Counted from the first letter of the stretch, positions 44,953-55,026 are shown. The stretch is 64,000 bases of DNA from Bacteroides stercorirosoris (GCF_900142015.1 NZ_FQZN01000023.1:1-64000); one strand, 5' to 3'. A program made the numbers and translations. Notes: generated from the letters alone by a model not told the origin.

Positions 44953-46641
44953 TTATTCATTGAACAAATCATTTTCTGTAACTTCTTTTGCACCGAATTC
45001 ATAGGCTACGGGCTCGTTATTTAGAAGTGGGTTACGTCCACGGTCTACGTCCGAAATCGGCAATGTGAGGTTGGCTGATGTAGCGGTGGAAACTCCGGTT
45101 CCGTCAGAAGTCTTTGCATATTGGCAAGTTTCGGTTTCGTCCCATTCGTAGCCTGCATTACGTTCCTGGCTGTTCAGGTAGTTCACCACTTCCTGTTGCT
45201 GGTAATAGGAACGGCGCAGGAGGTCATACCAATATTGTCCTTCCAAGGCGAGTTCGATGCGGCGTTCGTAGTGGATGTTCTCGTACGTGATGCTTGTCAG
45301 TTCCGGCATGCCGGCACGTTTGCGCACTTCGTTGAAGGGATCGAGGGCTGCTTTTTCACTGGTCGAAGCACTGTTGCCGAGGACTGCTTCGGCGAGGTTC
45401 AGATATACTTCCGCCAGGCGCATCATGTAGGTGTTGAGGCCGCTGCTTTGCGAGTAGCTCTGTCCGTTGTCATCAATCTTGCCTATCACGTACTTCTTGA
45501 AGTTACATTTGTTGTCATAGCCGGTTTCGGTCACATTATATGTGTAGCCGCCGTTCTTCGTATTAAGTTCCGGGTAGTATTCGCCTACGGTGGCGATGGT
45601 GCAGTGGCGGCGTATGCGGTCCTGAGGATCATAAGTGCGCACAAGGTCGTATGAAGCGTATGTGGCGTTTCCCCAGTTCTGTTCGCCTACCATGGTCGAC
45701 CAGCCGAAATAGGTGGTCATGGAGTTGTTGCATCCCCAGCCGATGGCATCCGTACTGCCTTGCAGCCATTGCAACTGGAAGATGGACTCGCTGTTATTGT
45801 TGCATGTGGCTGGCGCAAACAGCTCGCTGTAATTATCGAGCAATGAGTATGGGCCTTCATCGATTACTTTCAGGGCAGCCTTGCGCGCCATATTCAGATA
45901 GTAGGTGTTGCGCGAACCACGGTTGAAGTCGGTAGCGATATTGCTGCCGTTGTATTCACCGTCGGTGGTGAGTCCGGCCATAGAGAGATACATGCGCGAA
46001 AGAAGGGCGTAGGCACTGTAGCGGGTGACACGACCCACATTGGAAGCTGTCTTGCTGAGGTTGACTGCCGCGTATTCGAGGTCGCGGATAGCAAATTCTA
46101 TCACATCAACGCCCCGGTTGGCGGGGACAACGGAATTGCTCACTTGCTCCGCAGTGTTTTCATAGATGATACCCTTGTTCCACAGAGAACCGATGTACCA
46201 ATAGGCAAGTCCGCGCATGAAGCGTGCTTCGGCATAAGCTTGTATCTTGGCCGCTTCGCTGACCTGGGGGCCGGAGTAATCTCTGATATTATTGATGGCA
46301 TAATTGGACTGTGCCACTACGGAATAGAAAGAGCCCCATGCATCTTCAAGCCCCGGACTCAATGCTGTTTCCGTGAAGTTGGTATAAGGATAGATATAGT
46401 CGGACCAGCGGGCAGTGATGTTGTTGGCGCGTCCGTCTCCCATACTGTAATAAGCCTTATCGTTGAAACTGTTCCACACATAATTATAAAGCGGTGCGGT
46501 GGCTGCTTCCAGAGCTTTGTCACTGTCGAAGAAGGTTTCCTGATTGGCGTTGGTGCTATTTTCATGTGTCAGGAAGTCCTCGCAGGAACTCAATACCAGC
46601 GAACCGGCCAGTGTTGCTATGATGAATATCTTATTTTTCAT
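44953..46641 (-). CDS. SusD/RagB-like surface lipoprotein (xylan PUL)
   Basis: 562 residues with lipobox VLSSC (about Cys20). Typical RagB/SusD sequence: AYAEARFMRGLAYWYIGSLWN in the TPR region, MRLAEVYLNLAEAVLG and a C-terminal YERRIELALEGQYWYDLLRR. It caps the SusC pore and binds xylan oligosaccharides. It lies 22 bp after the susC stop. Confidence 0.94.
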   Translation of the reverse strand: MKNKIFIIATLAGSLVLSSCEDFLTHENSTNANQETFFDSDKALEAATAPLYNYVWNSFNDKAYYSMGDGRANNITARWSDYIYPYTNFTETALSPGLEDAWGSFYSVVAQSNYAINNIRDYSGPQVSEAAKIQAYAEARFMRGLAYWYIGSLWNKGIIYENTAEQVSNSVVPANRGVDVIEFAIRDLEYAAVNLSKTASNVGRVTRYSAYALLSRMYLSMAGLTTDGEYNGSNIATDFNRGSRNTYYLNMARKAALKVIDEGPYSLLDNYSELFAPATCNNNSESIFQLQWLQGSTDAIGWGCNNSMTTYFGWSTMVGEQNWGNATYASYDLVRTYDPQDRIRRHCTIATVGEYYPELNTKNGGYTYNVTETGYDNKCNFKKYVIGKIDDNGQSYSQSSGLNTYMMRLAEVYLNLAEAVLGNSASTSEKAALDPFNEVRKRAGMPELTSITYENIHYERRIELALEGQYWYDLLRRSYYQQQEVVNYLNSQERNAGYEWDETETCQYAKTSDGTGVSTATSANLTLPISDVDRGRNPLLNNEPVAYEFGAKEVTENDLFNE

Positions 46642-46663
46642 ATGTATAATTCATTTTAAAAGA

Positions 46664-49600
46664 TTAGAAGGATATGTTTAATCCGAATGTGTAGATGCGG
46701 GGCGAAGGATAACGTCCGTAGTCCACACCGTTCATCAATGCATCTCCGTAGATGGAACCTACTTCCGGGTCGAGACCTTTATATTTGCTCCAGGTATACA
46801 CATTCTGTATGTTGGCGTAGATTCTTGCATTGCTGAGACAAATCTTGTTTATCCATTTCTTCGGGAATGTATAGCCGATAGAGATATTCTGAAGACGGAT
46901 GTAGGAAGCATCTTCCACAAGCAGGTCGCTGATACGGGTAAAGTTGTTGTTGGCATCCGACTCTTGCAAAGCGGGCAATGTGGTGCTGGAACCATTGATT
47001 ACATGTAGGTTACGGTAATCATCGTCCGGACCGTTGGGGTCTATCAGGCCTACCAGGGCATAGTTCAGCGACGACTTGAGGATGTTTCCGTTGGAACGCG
47101 GGTCTTCAATGCGGTAGCGGGTCAGGTTGAGCGCCTTGTTGCCGTAAGAGCCCGAGAAGAATACTGTCAGGTCGAAGCCTTTGTAAGAGAACGTATTGCC
47201 GATACCATAGGTGAACTTCGGTTCCGGGTTTCCGATGTAGGTGCAGTCTTCGTTGTTGATGACACCGTCGCCGTTGCGGTCTTCGTAGATATAGTCGCCT
47301 ATCCACGTGCTGTTTTTGGCAATCGTGTTACCTTCCGGAATGGCTACTTGCTTCACGTTGCCGTCAGCGTCTTTGCGGTAGAAGTCGGTCGGTTCGTCGA
47401 AACGTCCGATTACTTTATATCCCCAGAACTGTCCGATAGGCTGCCCTACGGTTGTTTTGGTGACGATGTAGCTGGCTGAACTGGGTTGGTAACTCTTTTC
47501 GATGGACGAGTTGTCGGTGTCGAGTTCCAGAACTTTGTTGCGGTTCAGTGAGAATACGAGGTTCGATGTCCATTGGAAGTCCTTGTTCGTGATATTGGTT
47601 GTATTCACGGTAAGTTCAAAGCCTTTGTTCTCAAGAGAACCTACATTACCCCAGGGATTGGATGCCGCTCCTTGTCCGCTCGAACCGAGATAAGCAGGTA
47701 GAGGGAGCTGGAGCAGAAGGTTTTTGGTCTTCTTATAATATACATCGGCAATCAGCTCGATACGGTTCTGGAACAGGCCGAGGTCTATACCTACGTTGTA
47801 AGAGTGCGTAGTCTCCCAAGTCAGGTCCGGATTGGCGGTATTGCCTGTCAGTACGCCGGTGCCCCAAGGGGTAGTCTTGTAGGAGAGGAGTGCCATATAC
47901 GCATAGTCGCTTACATTCTGGTTACCGGTGGCGCCCCAGCCTGCACGGAGTTTCAGGTTGTTGATGATTTCATTGTTTCGCAAGAATGACTCTTGTGATG
48001 CGCGCCATGCAAGGGCTACTGCGGGGAACCAACCCCATTTGTTGCCTTTGGCGAATTTGGAAGAACCGTCCCGGCGGATGGTCGCCGTCAGCAGGTAACG
48101 TTCGTCGAAAGAGTAGAAAGCACGTCCGAAGAACGAAGCGATGGAATTCACCACGCGCGAGCCGGTAGTGGTGGAAGTGGTGATGTCGCCTGCACTCAGG
48201 TCGGGAGTCGTGTTGCTGAGGAAACCTGTAGCGGTGCCCACTTGTGTCTCCCAGTTGGATTGTGACATTTCCTGGCCTACCATGACGTTGATGTTATGTT
48301 TCTCTGCAAACGTATTGTTGTACGTCAGGATGTTGCGCCATGACCAGTATTTGGTATTGGTTTTGGTCCACTTGGAAGTACGTGTGTCACTCGTCTTGAT
48401 GCCGAACTGGTAATCGGGCTGATAATAATAATAGTTGTTGAAGTTCCAGTCGGCGGACACTTCTGTCTTGAAGGTCAGTCCTTTCAGCAGTGTTGCTTCC
48501 AGGTAGGTATTGAAACGGAAGTTGGTCTTGCGGTTGTTATTGGTACGTATGGAGGCAAGTCCCACCGGATTTTCGGGCATCCACACATCGTCCGGACCGT
48601 CAAATGAACCGTCGGGAGATGTAACGGCAACTGTGGGTTGCTGTATCAGTGCACTCATGATGGTATTGTTGTCAGTACCTACATTCTGTTTGGATTCGGC
48701 AAACGAGAAGTTTACGCCGCCACGCAGCCACGACTTGATTTCAGTATCGACATTGGCACGCAGGGAAAGACGGCGGAAACTGGAACCCAGCGCAATACCA
48801 TCCTGGTCGAGGAAACCGCCGCTAAAGGCATAAGTCGTCTTGTTGTTACCGCCACTGACAGAGATGTTGTGGCTCGTCATGAAAGCTTTGTTGAACAGTT
48901 CGTCCTGCCAGTTGGTTCCTTCGCCAAGCAGGTCGGGGCGTACGAAAGAGCTGCTTTGCTCTACCAGTCCCAGGGCCGAACGGTCGTTGTGATGCTGTGC
49001 ATACTGGCGCAGGTTCAGCATGTCGAGCTGTGTGGGCATCTCCTGCCAACCGGCATATCCGTCGTAAGTCACCGTTGCTTCTCCTGCCTGTCCGCGTTTG
49101 GTGGTAATCATAATGACACCGTTCGACGCGCGCGAACCATAAATAGCCGTTGCCGAGGCATCTTTCAATACGTCCATAGACACGATGTCCGACGGGTTGA
49201 TGCTGGACAATGGATTGCTGTTTTCATCATCGGTGGCAGAGTCCACTACCACGCCGTCTATCACGAAGATGGGCTGGTTTGTGGCATTCAGTGAGTTGAT
49301 ACCACGGATGCGGATGGAGGTGGATGCACCCGGAGTACCGGAGTTGGCCTGTATCTGTACACCTGCGGCACGGCCTTGCAACACCTGGTCGATGGAAGTC
49401 GGCACCGATTTCTTGATGGCTGCATCGTTCACCGATACCACAGAACCCGTAAGGTCCGAACGTTTCATTTGTCCGTAGCCCACTACTACCACTTCATCCA
49501 GCATTTCAGTATCTTCCTTCATGGTAACGTTGATTTGTGTCTTCCCGGCTACAGGAATCTCTTGCGTCTTGTAGCCCACAAATGAAATGACGATGGTACT

Positions 49601-49816
49601 GTTGGATGGAACATTCAGAGTAAAGTTACCGTCGATATCTGTAATGATACCGTTGCTGGTGCCTTTCTGCACTACACTTGCACCGATAACCGGTTCGCCT
49701 GTGGTGTCTGTCACAACACCCTTCACAGTAACGTTCTGTGAAAATGCCCATATAGGTATCAGGCATAATAAGAATAGAAGCCCCAATGGCTTAAAATAAT
49801 AATTTGTGCATTTCAT
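46664..49816 (-). CDS. SusC-like TonB-dependent outer-membrane transporter (xylan PUL)
   Basis: 1050 residues from the ATG at 49816; a TTG at 49843 is upstream of the signal sequence and unlikely. Signal peptide ends at AFSQ (about residue 27). A carboxypeptidase-like domain follows (VKGVVTDTTGEPVIGASV), then TonB box/plug (MLDEVVVVGYGQMKRSDLTG) and barrel ending in FGLNISF. Unlike the receptor at 2107 it has no STN domain, in keeping with control by a hybrid two-component system instead of a sigma/anti-sigma pair. It should import xylo-oligosaccharides made by the surface GH10. Confidence 0.95.
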   Translation of the reverse strand: MKCTNYYFKPLGLLFLLCLIPIWAFSQNVTVKGVVTDTTGEPVIGASVVQKGTSNGIITDIDGNFTLNVPSNSTIVISFVGYKTQEIPVAGKTQINVTMKEDTEMLDEVVVVGYGQMKRSDLTGSVVSVNDAAIKKSVPTSIDQVLQGRAAGVQIQANSGTPGASTSIRIRGINSLNATNQPIFVIDGVVVDSATDDENSNPLSSINPSDIVSMDVLKDASATAIYGSRASNGVIMITTKRGQAGEATVTYDGYAGWQEMPTQLDMLNLRQYAQHHNDRSALGLVEQSSSFVRPDLLGEGTNWQDELFNKAFMTSHNISVSGGNNKTTYAFSGGFLDQDGIALGSSFRRLSLRANVDTEIKSWLRGGVNFSFAESKQNVGTDNNTIMSALIQQPTVAVTSPDGSFDGPDDVWMPENPVGLASIRTNNNRKTNFRFNTYLEATLLKGLTFKTEVSADWNFNNYYYYQPDYQFGIKTSDTRTSKWTKTNTKYWSWRNILTYNNTFAEKHNINVMVGQEMSQSNWETQVGTATGFLSNTTPDLSAGDITTSTTTGSRVVNSIASFFGRAFYSFDERYLLTATIRRDGSSKFAKGNKWGWFPAVALAWRASQESFLRNNEIINNLKLRAGWGATGNQNVSDYAYMALLSYKTTPWGTGVLTGNTANPDLTWETTHSYNVGIDLGLFQNRIELIADVYYKKTKNLLLQLPLPAYLGSSGQGAASNPWGNVGSLENKGFELTVNTTNITNKDFQWTSNLVFSLNRNKVLELDTDNSSIEKSYQPSSASYIVTKTTVGQPIGQFWGYKVIGRFDEPTDFYRKDADGNVKQVAIPEGNTIAKNSTWIGDYIYEDRNGDGVINNEDCTYIGNPEPKFTYGIGNTFSYKGFDLTVFFSGSYGNKALNLTRYRIEDPRSNGNILKSSLNYALVGLIDPNGPDDDYRNLHVINGSSTTLPALQESDANNNFTRISDLLVEDASYIRLQNISIGYTFPKKWINKICLSNARIYANIQNVYTWSKYKGLDPEVGSIYGDALMNGVDYGRYPSPRIYTFGLNISF

Positions 49817-49947
49817 AATGAAATTAATTAAATTGGATAACAATAATATTCTCTTTAATAAAGATGTGAAGACATGTTTTTCATTCTCAAGTTTTCATAC
49901 TATACATTTATTGGATTAAAGGGTTAAACTTCGCTTTTCGTTTGAGA

Positions 49948-49955
49948 CAAAGGTA
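49948..49955 (-). promoter_or_regulatory. -7 box of the xylan susC promoter
   Basis: TACCTTTG on the minus strand, a perfect TAnnTTTG box about 130 bp upstream of the susC ATG. No TTTG at the -33 position, as expected for a promoter that needs an activator. Confidence 0.6.
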
Positions 49956-49995
49956 TTTGTTTAATCGGATATACGGGTGAAAAATTGTAGCCTGT

Positions 49996-50013
49996 GTTAC
50001 ATTTAAATGTAAC
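49996..50013. promoter_or_regulatory. 18-bp palindrome upstream of the susC promoter, candidate HTCS operator
   Basis: GTTACATTTAAATGTAAC is a perfect palindrome centred about 60 bp upstream of the predicted susC transcription start, a usual place for an activator site. Two further GTTAC words follow at about 50030 and 50050. The AraC-type domain of the HTCS gene next door is the natural candidate ligand. Confidence 0.5.
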
Positions 50014-50175
50014 ATGACTTTTCCCTGCGTTACAAAATCATTCGCTGGGGTTACGTCGGACAGATAAATGATACATAAAACGTTTATTCCGCAGGAATAT
50101 CCTTCTGGTCCCACCTGTATACTTATTCCATCTTGCATGGGAACCGAACATAGATGAGTCCTATCTTGAATACCT

Positions 50176-50290
50176 AAAACATCCCCGTCTTATCAACGAA
50201 AACACCCGGATGTTTTACCCCAAAACATGGGGATGTTTTACCACATAACATCCGGGTGTTTTGCCCTAAAACATCCGGGTGTTTTCGGTA
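50176..50290. repeat. Five tandem 23-bp repeats with internal dyad symmetry
   Basis: Units start at 50176, 50199, 50222, 50245 and 50268. Units 2-5 have the form AAAACAnCCGGnTGTTTT (unit 3 with GGGG in the middle), each close to a palindrome; unit 1 is degenerate. The period of about two helical turns would place all dyads on nearly the same face of DNA. Function unknown. Confidence 0.8.
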
Positions 50291-50302
50291 TTCAGTCCCG
50301 AA

Positions 50303-50346
50303 GTGTTCTGTGCTCACTCCCTATGTGTTCTGTGCTCACCCCCTAT
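50303..50346. repeat. 22-bp tandem repeat, two units
   Basis: GTGTTCTGTGCTCACTCCCT-type unit at 50303-50324, repeated with one change at 50325-50346, directly after the 23-bp array. Confidence 0.8.
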
Positions 50347-50399
50347 GTGCAATGGGTAGTACTATCTTAATTCATTCAGGGCAACCGCATCAAAAGTTT

Positions 50400-50830
50400 G
50401 CTTCATTTCTGTAGGGTTTTGAATATATTTTAGACACGGATTACACGGATTACGCTGTTGCAGTATATAAAAACAACAGTGTAATCCGTGTAATCCGTGT
50501 CTTAAATCTCATTTATCATTTGCCTCATTACTTTTCGGTTTTGAACGAAGTGATGATTTATTTTTTAGACGCGGATGACACGGATGACGCAGATTTTTTA
50601 TTTATTGATGTGACAGCGCAGCCTTTAAATCCGTGTCATCCGTGTCATCTGCGTCTAAGAGATTGAATACATAGGCTAAAATCATTTACCTCATTTCTGC
50701 ACCGTTATGAATATATTTCAGACACGGATTACACGGATTACACTGTTGCAGTATATAAAAACAACAGTGTAATCCGTGTCTAAAATCTTAATTATCATTT
50801 GATTCCTTTCTGCACCGATACGAATAAGAA
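50400..50830. repeat. Three palindromic modules upstream of the HTCS gene
   Basis: Module A has arms 50429-50460 and 50474-50505, module B arms 50563-50596 and 50628-50660, module C arms 50718-50748 and 50762-50785. The arms are made of GACACGGATTACACGGATTA (A and C) or the related CGGATGACACGGATGAC (B). A and C share the same loop (CAGTATATAAAAA) and flanking sequence. Each module is preceded by a similar CATTTCTGnnnGGTT-like word; a partial fourth copy of that flank starts near 50801. No gene is present in this stretch. Confidence 0.8.
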
Positions 50831-50889
50831 TTTTAGTGCGGTTACCCTGTAATTCATCCGATAGTCAGGAACATCTCGAAAGTTTTTCT

Positions 50890-50897
50890 TATCTTTG
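50890..50897 (+). promoter_or_regulatory. -7 box of the HTCS gene
   Basis: TATCTTTG, a perfect TAnnTTTG box 23 bp before the ATG at 50921. No clear -33 TTTG. Confidence 0.55.
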
Positions 50898-50920
50898 CTT
50901 ACCTTTAAGTATAGAATGCA

Positions 50921-53900
50921 ATGAAAACAGTTCGTAACCACCTCCCCCTTATCATCTTATTGCTGTGTTTGCTTGGCTTGCCGGTGTCGGCACAGACCGG
51001 TAAATTCTACTCTACCAATAACGAACTCTCCAGCAGTCTTATCAATCAGATATTCCAGGATGAGAGAGGGTTCATCTGGATAGCAACGGAGTATGGGCTG
51101 AACAAGTTCGACGGACTTCGCTTTTCCAACTACAAACACATCTCGGGTGACTCTACTTCCATTAAAAATAACTACGTGCGCACGCTTTTTGAAGACAATG
51201 AGCAAAACTTGTTGGTAGGCTGCATCGACGGACTGATGAAGTATGACCCGGAGACGGACAGCTTCCGTGAGATACCGATGATGCGTGCCGGTAAACAGGT
51301 TTTTCCGCACGTCACGCAAATGCAGAAGTTGCATAACGGTGAAATCTGGATAGTAACTACCGGACAAGGTATTTTCCGTCTTGATGAGCAGCGGCGGCAA
51401 GCTCTCTCCATTGACGAAATCATGAAGCAGGTGAACTATAACTTCCAGTCCAATCTTTACGAGGACTCTCATTATAATATATGGATAGGCACCGAAGGAC
51501 ACGGGCTGATTTGCTATCTGCCTGCAACGAAGGAAGTGCGCGTCTACAGATATCCGGTGATTAATGACAATTACGTGTCCGCCATTACGGAGGATAAGTA
51601 TGGAAACCTGTTTGTGGGAACTCAGAAGCAGGGACTTTCACGTTACGACCGCGAGCAAAACCGGTTTGTGTCTGTGCCTTATGAAGGTGGTGGAACATTG
51701 TCCGTCTATTGCCTTACCGTGGTGGACGACCGTCTGCTGATAGGTACTGACGGGCAGGGGCTGAAAGCGTATAACCGGATGACCGGGAAAATAGAAGATT
51801 ACAGCATCAACTCCGCCCCGCTGGACTTTTCGGAAGGAAAGATACACGCCATACTGGAAGACCGGGACAAAAACCTGTGGCTGGGATTATTCCAGAGGGG
51901 GATTGCCCTGATACCGAAACAGGAGAACCCGTTTGAATATTATGGCAACAAGTCCATCTATTATAATCCCATCGGGCAGGGGTGCGTGATGTCTATTTAC
52001 CAGGATAGCAATCATCACTTGTGGGTGGGGACCGACAATGAAGGCGTATACGAACTCAGTGCCGAAGGGAAAAGGCTGCGGCATTATCAGCCGGGTAGCA
52101 GTCCGCGTTCTGTTGCCAACACCATTATGTGTATGTATGAAGATACAAACGGGGACTTCTGGCTGGGCTCTTACACACGGGGGCTGGCAAAGCTGAACCG
52201 CCGGACGGGAGAGTGTGAATATCCGTTGCCCATCGACAACGAAAAGATATTCTCCATAACGGAAGACCGGCATAAGAATCTCTATATCGCAACCTTCGGC
52301 TCCGGTTTCTATCAATATAACCTGGTGACGAAGACGTTGAAACATTACGAATCGTCCAAAGACGAGACGGGCGACCTGACCCGTAATGAACTGGCCAACG
52401 ACTGGGTGAACTATATCTTTTGTGACAGTGAAGGGTTGATTTGGCTGGGACACTATAAAGGCATCAGTTGTTTCAATCCGGAGAACGAGAGTTTCATCAA
52501 CTACCGCAAGGTGAACTCTCTGATTGAAGACCGGGTGGGATATGTGTTGCAGGAAGACCATGCCGGAAACATTTGGGCAGGTACAACAGACGGATTATAT
52601 CGTTTCGATAAGAAGACTGAAGAACTGAAGTGCTTTACGATAGCGGACGGTCTGCCCAACAATGTGATTTGCGGACTTTGTGAAGATGCAAGGCATAATA
52701 TCTGGATTAGTACCTATATGGGCATTTGCAGATATGATGTGGCGAACAACCGTTTCATCAATTATTATGCGGGAGACGGTTTGCAGGGAAATGAGTTCAC
52801 GCACGGAGCCTTCTATAAGGACCGGGCTGGGAAAATCTATTTCGGCGGCATTAACGGTATCACTTATTTCTCACCTTCTTCCATTGGCAGCGTCCTGAAG
52901 GATACCCGGGTCTGGATCACGGATTTCTTTATCTTCAACCAGCCTGTCCGCAAAAATACGCATTCGGGACGGCATCCCGTTATTTATACTTCCGTGCTCG
53001 ATGCGAACCTGTTCCAACTGGCTCATCATGACAATACGTTCAGCATTGTTTTCTCTACGTTGCAGTACAACAATCCGGAACAGATATCCTATCAATATAA
53101 GATTGAAGAACTGAGTAACCAATGGCTCAGTACCGAGCCGGGTGTGAACCGGGTGACGTACAATAATCTTCCGCCGGGCAAATATACTTTCCAAGTGCGG
53201 GCGTTGAGCCACGGCAATCTTTCGGAGATACGTACTGTCAAGATTCTGATTACTCCGCCCTGGTATGAGATGTGGTGGGCATATTGCATCTATGTGTTCC
53301 TGTTCGGCCTGTTGGTGCTGGGCATTGTCAACTATATAGTGTCCCGTATGCGTCATCGCCGGGAAATCATGAAGCGTGAGCATGCCGAGCAACTGAATGA
53401 GGCGAAGTTGCAGTTCTTCATCAACATCTCCCATGAGATACGCACTCCGATGACGCTCATCATCAATCCGCTTGAGAAGTTGCTGGCTGAAAAGAAAGGC
53501 GGGGAGGTGCAGAAGACGTATCTGATGATTTACCGGAATGCACAGCGCATCCTCCGGCTGATAAACCAGTTGATGGACATCCGTAAGCTGGATAAGGGAC
53601 AGATGTTCATGAAATTCAGGGAAACGGACATGGTGGGCTTTATTGAAGATGTCATGCTGACTTTCGACTATCTGGCACAGAAGAAGAAGATACATTTTAG
53701 CTTTGAACATACCATGCCTCAACTGAAGGTATGGGTGGATATGAATAACTTCGACAAGATATTGATGAATATCTTCTCCAACGCTTTCAAGTACACGCCG
53801 GAACAGGGGGAGATAACAGTGAATCTTTCTACGGGGCGTGATGCCACTCGCCGGGATGCCTTGAAGGAATATTTTGAAATAACGGTGACGGATAGCGGCA

Positions 53901-55012
53901 TCGGGCTCGACCGTGAAAAGATAGAGCGCATATTCGAGCGTTTCTATCAGATAGATAATGATGTGACGAAGTCTAACTTCGGTACGGGAATCGGTTTGCA
54001 CCTGTCTCGTTCGTTGGTGGAGTTACATCATGGGCTTATCCTGGCGGAGAACCGGGAGGATGCTGCGGGAAGCCGTTTTGTTATCCGTATTCCGTTGGGG
54101 TCGGCACATCTGCGGGCTGACGAACTGGAAGATGTGGAAGTGGCAGCTACGCCTCATGCGGTATTTGTGAAGCCGGAGAAGCCGGATTTTGAGGAAACAT
54201 TTGGGGAAGAAGGCGCGGAGGAAAAGAAAGCGGGTAAATCGAAAAGCCGTCTGCGTATATTGATAGCGGAAGATGAAGAGGAGATCCTCTCTTATCTGAA
54301 AGAAGAGTTGGAGGGCGACTATCGGATTATGATGTGCAAGAATGGTAAAGAGGCTTATGACACGATTCTTGCGGATGCTCCCGACTTGGTGATCAGTGAT
54401 ATCATGATGCCGGAAATGGACGGTTTGTCTCTGTGCCGGAAGATAAAGCAAAATACGAATGTCAATCATGTGCCGGTTATTCTGCTGACGGCCAAGTCTA
54501 AACCGGAAGATACGATGGAGGGCATGGCGACCGGTGCGGATGCCTATATGGTGAAACCTTTCAACACGGAGTTGTTGAAGAGTACGATTGCCAATCTGAT
54601 TGCTAACCGGAAATTGCTGAAGAGTAAATTCAGTGGTGCACAGCAACAGGAGGGTAAGGTAGAAAAATTGTCGATGAAGTCTGCGGACGAGATACTGATG
54701 AGTAAAATAATGAAAGTGATTAATGAGAACCTCTCCAATCCGGAACTGAATGTGGAGATGCTGGCGGCGAACGTTGGCTTGAGCCGTGTTCATGTGCACC
54801 GGAAGCTGAAAGAACTGACAAACCTTTCGGCACGCGATTTTATCAAGAATATCCGTCTGCAACAGGCTGCCGCCTTGTTGAAAGAGAAGAAACTGACAGT
54901 GTCCGAAGTGGCGTACGTGACGGGGTATACGAACTTGTCACATTTCTCCAGTTCTTTCAAGGAGGTTCATGGAATGTCGCCTAAGGAGTATATGCAGGCA
55001 CACCAAGGATAG
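50921..55012 (+). CDS. Hybrid two-component system sensor/regulator (HTCS) of the xylan PUL
   Basis: 1363 residues combining sensor kinase and transcription factor. Signal peptide (about 1-25). A periplasmic two-propeller sensor of reg_prop repeats (about 30-640) shows recurrent words such as GFIWIATEYGLNKFDG and NLWLGLFQRGIALI. A Y_Y_Y domain (about 705-778) and one membrane helix (about 786-806) follow. HisKA has phosphoacceptor His838 (FINISHEIRTPM), the HATPase is about 945-1060 (GTGIGLHLSRSLVELH), the receiver has Asp1160 (LVISDIMMPEMDG), and the AraC-type HTH is about 1255-1360. It should bind xylo-oligosaccharides in the periplasm and activate the divergent susC operon. It ends 14 bp from the convergent ABC permease gene. 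Confidence 0.96.
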   Translation: MKTVRNHLPLIILLLCLLGLPVSAQTGKFYSTNNELSSSLINQIFQDERGFIWIATEYGLNKFDGLRFSNYKHISGDSTSIKNNYVRTLFEDNEQNLLVGCIDGLMKYDPETDSFREIPMMRAGKQVFPHVTQMQKLHNGEIWIVTTGQGIFRLDEQRRQALSIDEIMKQVNYNFQSNLYEDSHYNIWIGTEGHGLICYLPATKEVRVYRYPVINDNYVSAITEDKYGNLFVGTQKQGLSRYDREQNRFVSVPYEGGGTLSVYCLTVVDDRLLIGTDGQGLKAYNRMTGKIEDYSINSAPLDFSEGKIHAILEDRDKNLWLGLFQRGIALIPKQENPFEYYGNKSIYYNPIGQGCVMSIYQDSNHHLWVGTDNEGVYELSAEGKRLRHYQPGSSPRSVANTIMCMYEDTNGDFWLGSYTRGLAKLNRRTGECEYPLPIDNEKIFSITEDRHKNLYIATFGSGFYQYNLVTKTLKHYESSKDETGDLTRNELANDWVNYIFCDSEGLIWLGHYKGISCFNPENESFINYRKVNSLIEDRVGYVLQEDHAGNIWAGTTDGLYRFDKKTEELKCFTIADGLPNNVICGLCEDARHNIWISTYMGICRYDVANNRFINYYAGDGLQGNEFTHGAFYKDRAGKIYFGGINGITYFSPSSIGSVLKDTRVWITDFFIFNQPVRKNTHSGRHPVIYTSVLDANLFQLAHHDNTFSIVFSTLQYNNPEQISYQYKIEELSNQWLSTEPGVNRVTYNNLPPGKYTFQVRALSHGNLSEIRTVKILITPPWYEMWWAYCIYVFLFGLLVLGIVNYIVSRMRHRREIMKREHAEQLNEAKLQFFINISHEIRTPMTLIINPLEKLLAEKKGGEVQKTYLMIYRNAQRILRLINQLMDIRKLDKGQMFMKFRETDMVGFIEDVMLTFDYLAQKKKIHFSFEHTMPQLKVWVDMNNFDKILMNIFSNAFKYTPEQGEITVNLSTGRDATRRDALKEYFEITVTDSGIGLDREKIERIFERFYQIDNDVTKSNFGTGIGLHLSRSLVELHHGLILAENREDAAGSRFVIRIPLGSAHLRADELEDVEVAATPHAVFVKPEKPDFEETFGEEGAEEKKAGKSKSRLRILIAEDEEEILSYLKEELEGDYRIMMCKNGKEAYDTILADAPDLVISDIMMPEMDGLSLCRKIKQNTNVNHVPVILLTAKSKPEDTMEGMATGADAYMVKPFNTELLKSTIANLIANRKLLKSKFSGAQQQEGKVEKLSMKSADEILMSKIMKVINENLSNPELNVEMLAANVGLSRVHVHRKLKELTNLSARDFIKNIRLQQAAALLKEKKLTVSEVAYVTGYTNLSHFSSSFKEVHGMSPKEYMQAHQG

Positions 55013-55026
55013 CTTAAATCATTCTT

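Noticed and set aside
50176..50346. Possible CRISPR array
   Set aside because: The 22-23-bp units are adjacent with no unique spacers, and no cas genes are nearby. The array at 16668 is rejected for the same reason.
52871..54001. Antisense open frame of 376 codons opposite the HTCS gene
   Set aside because: It is entirely opposite a conserved multi-domain protein, has no recognisable domain, and is a by-product of codon use.
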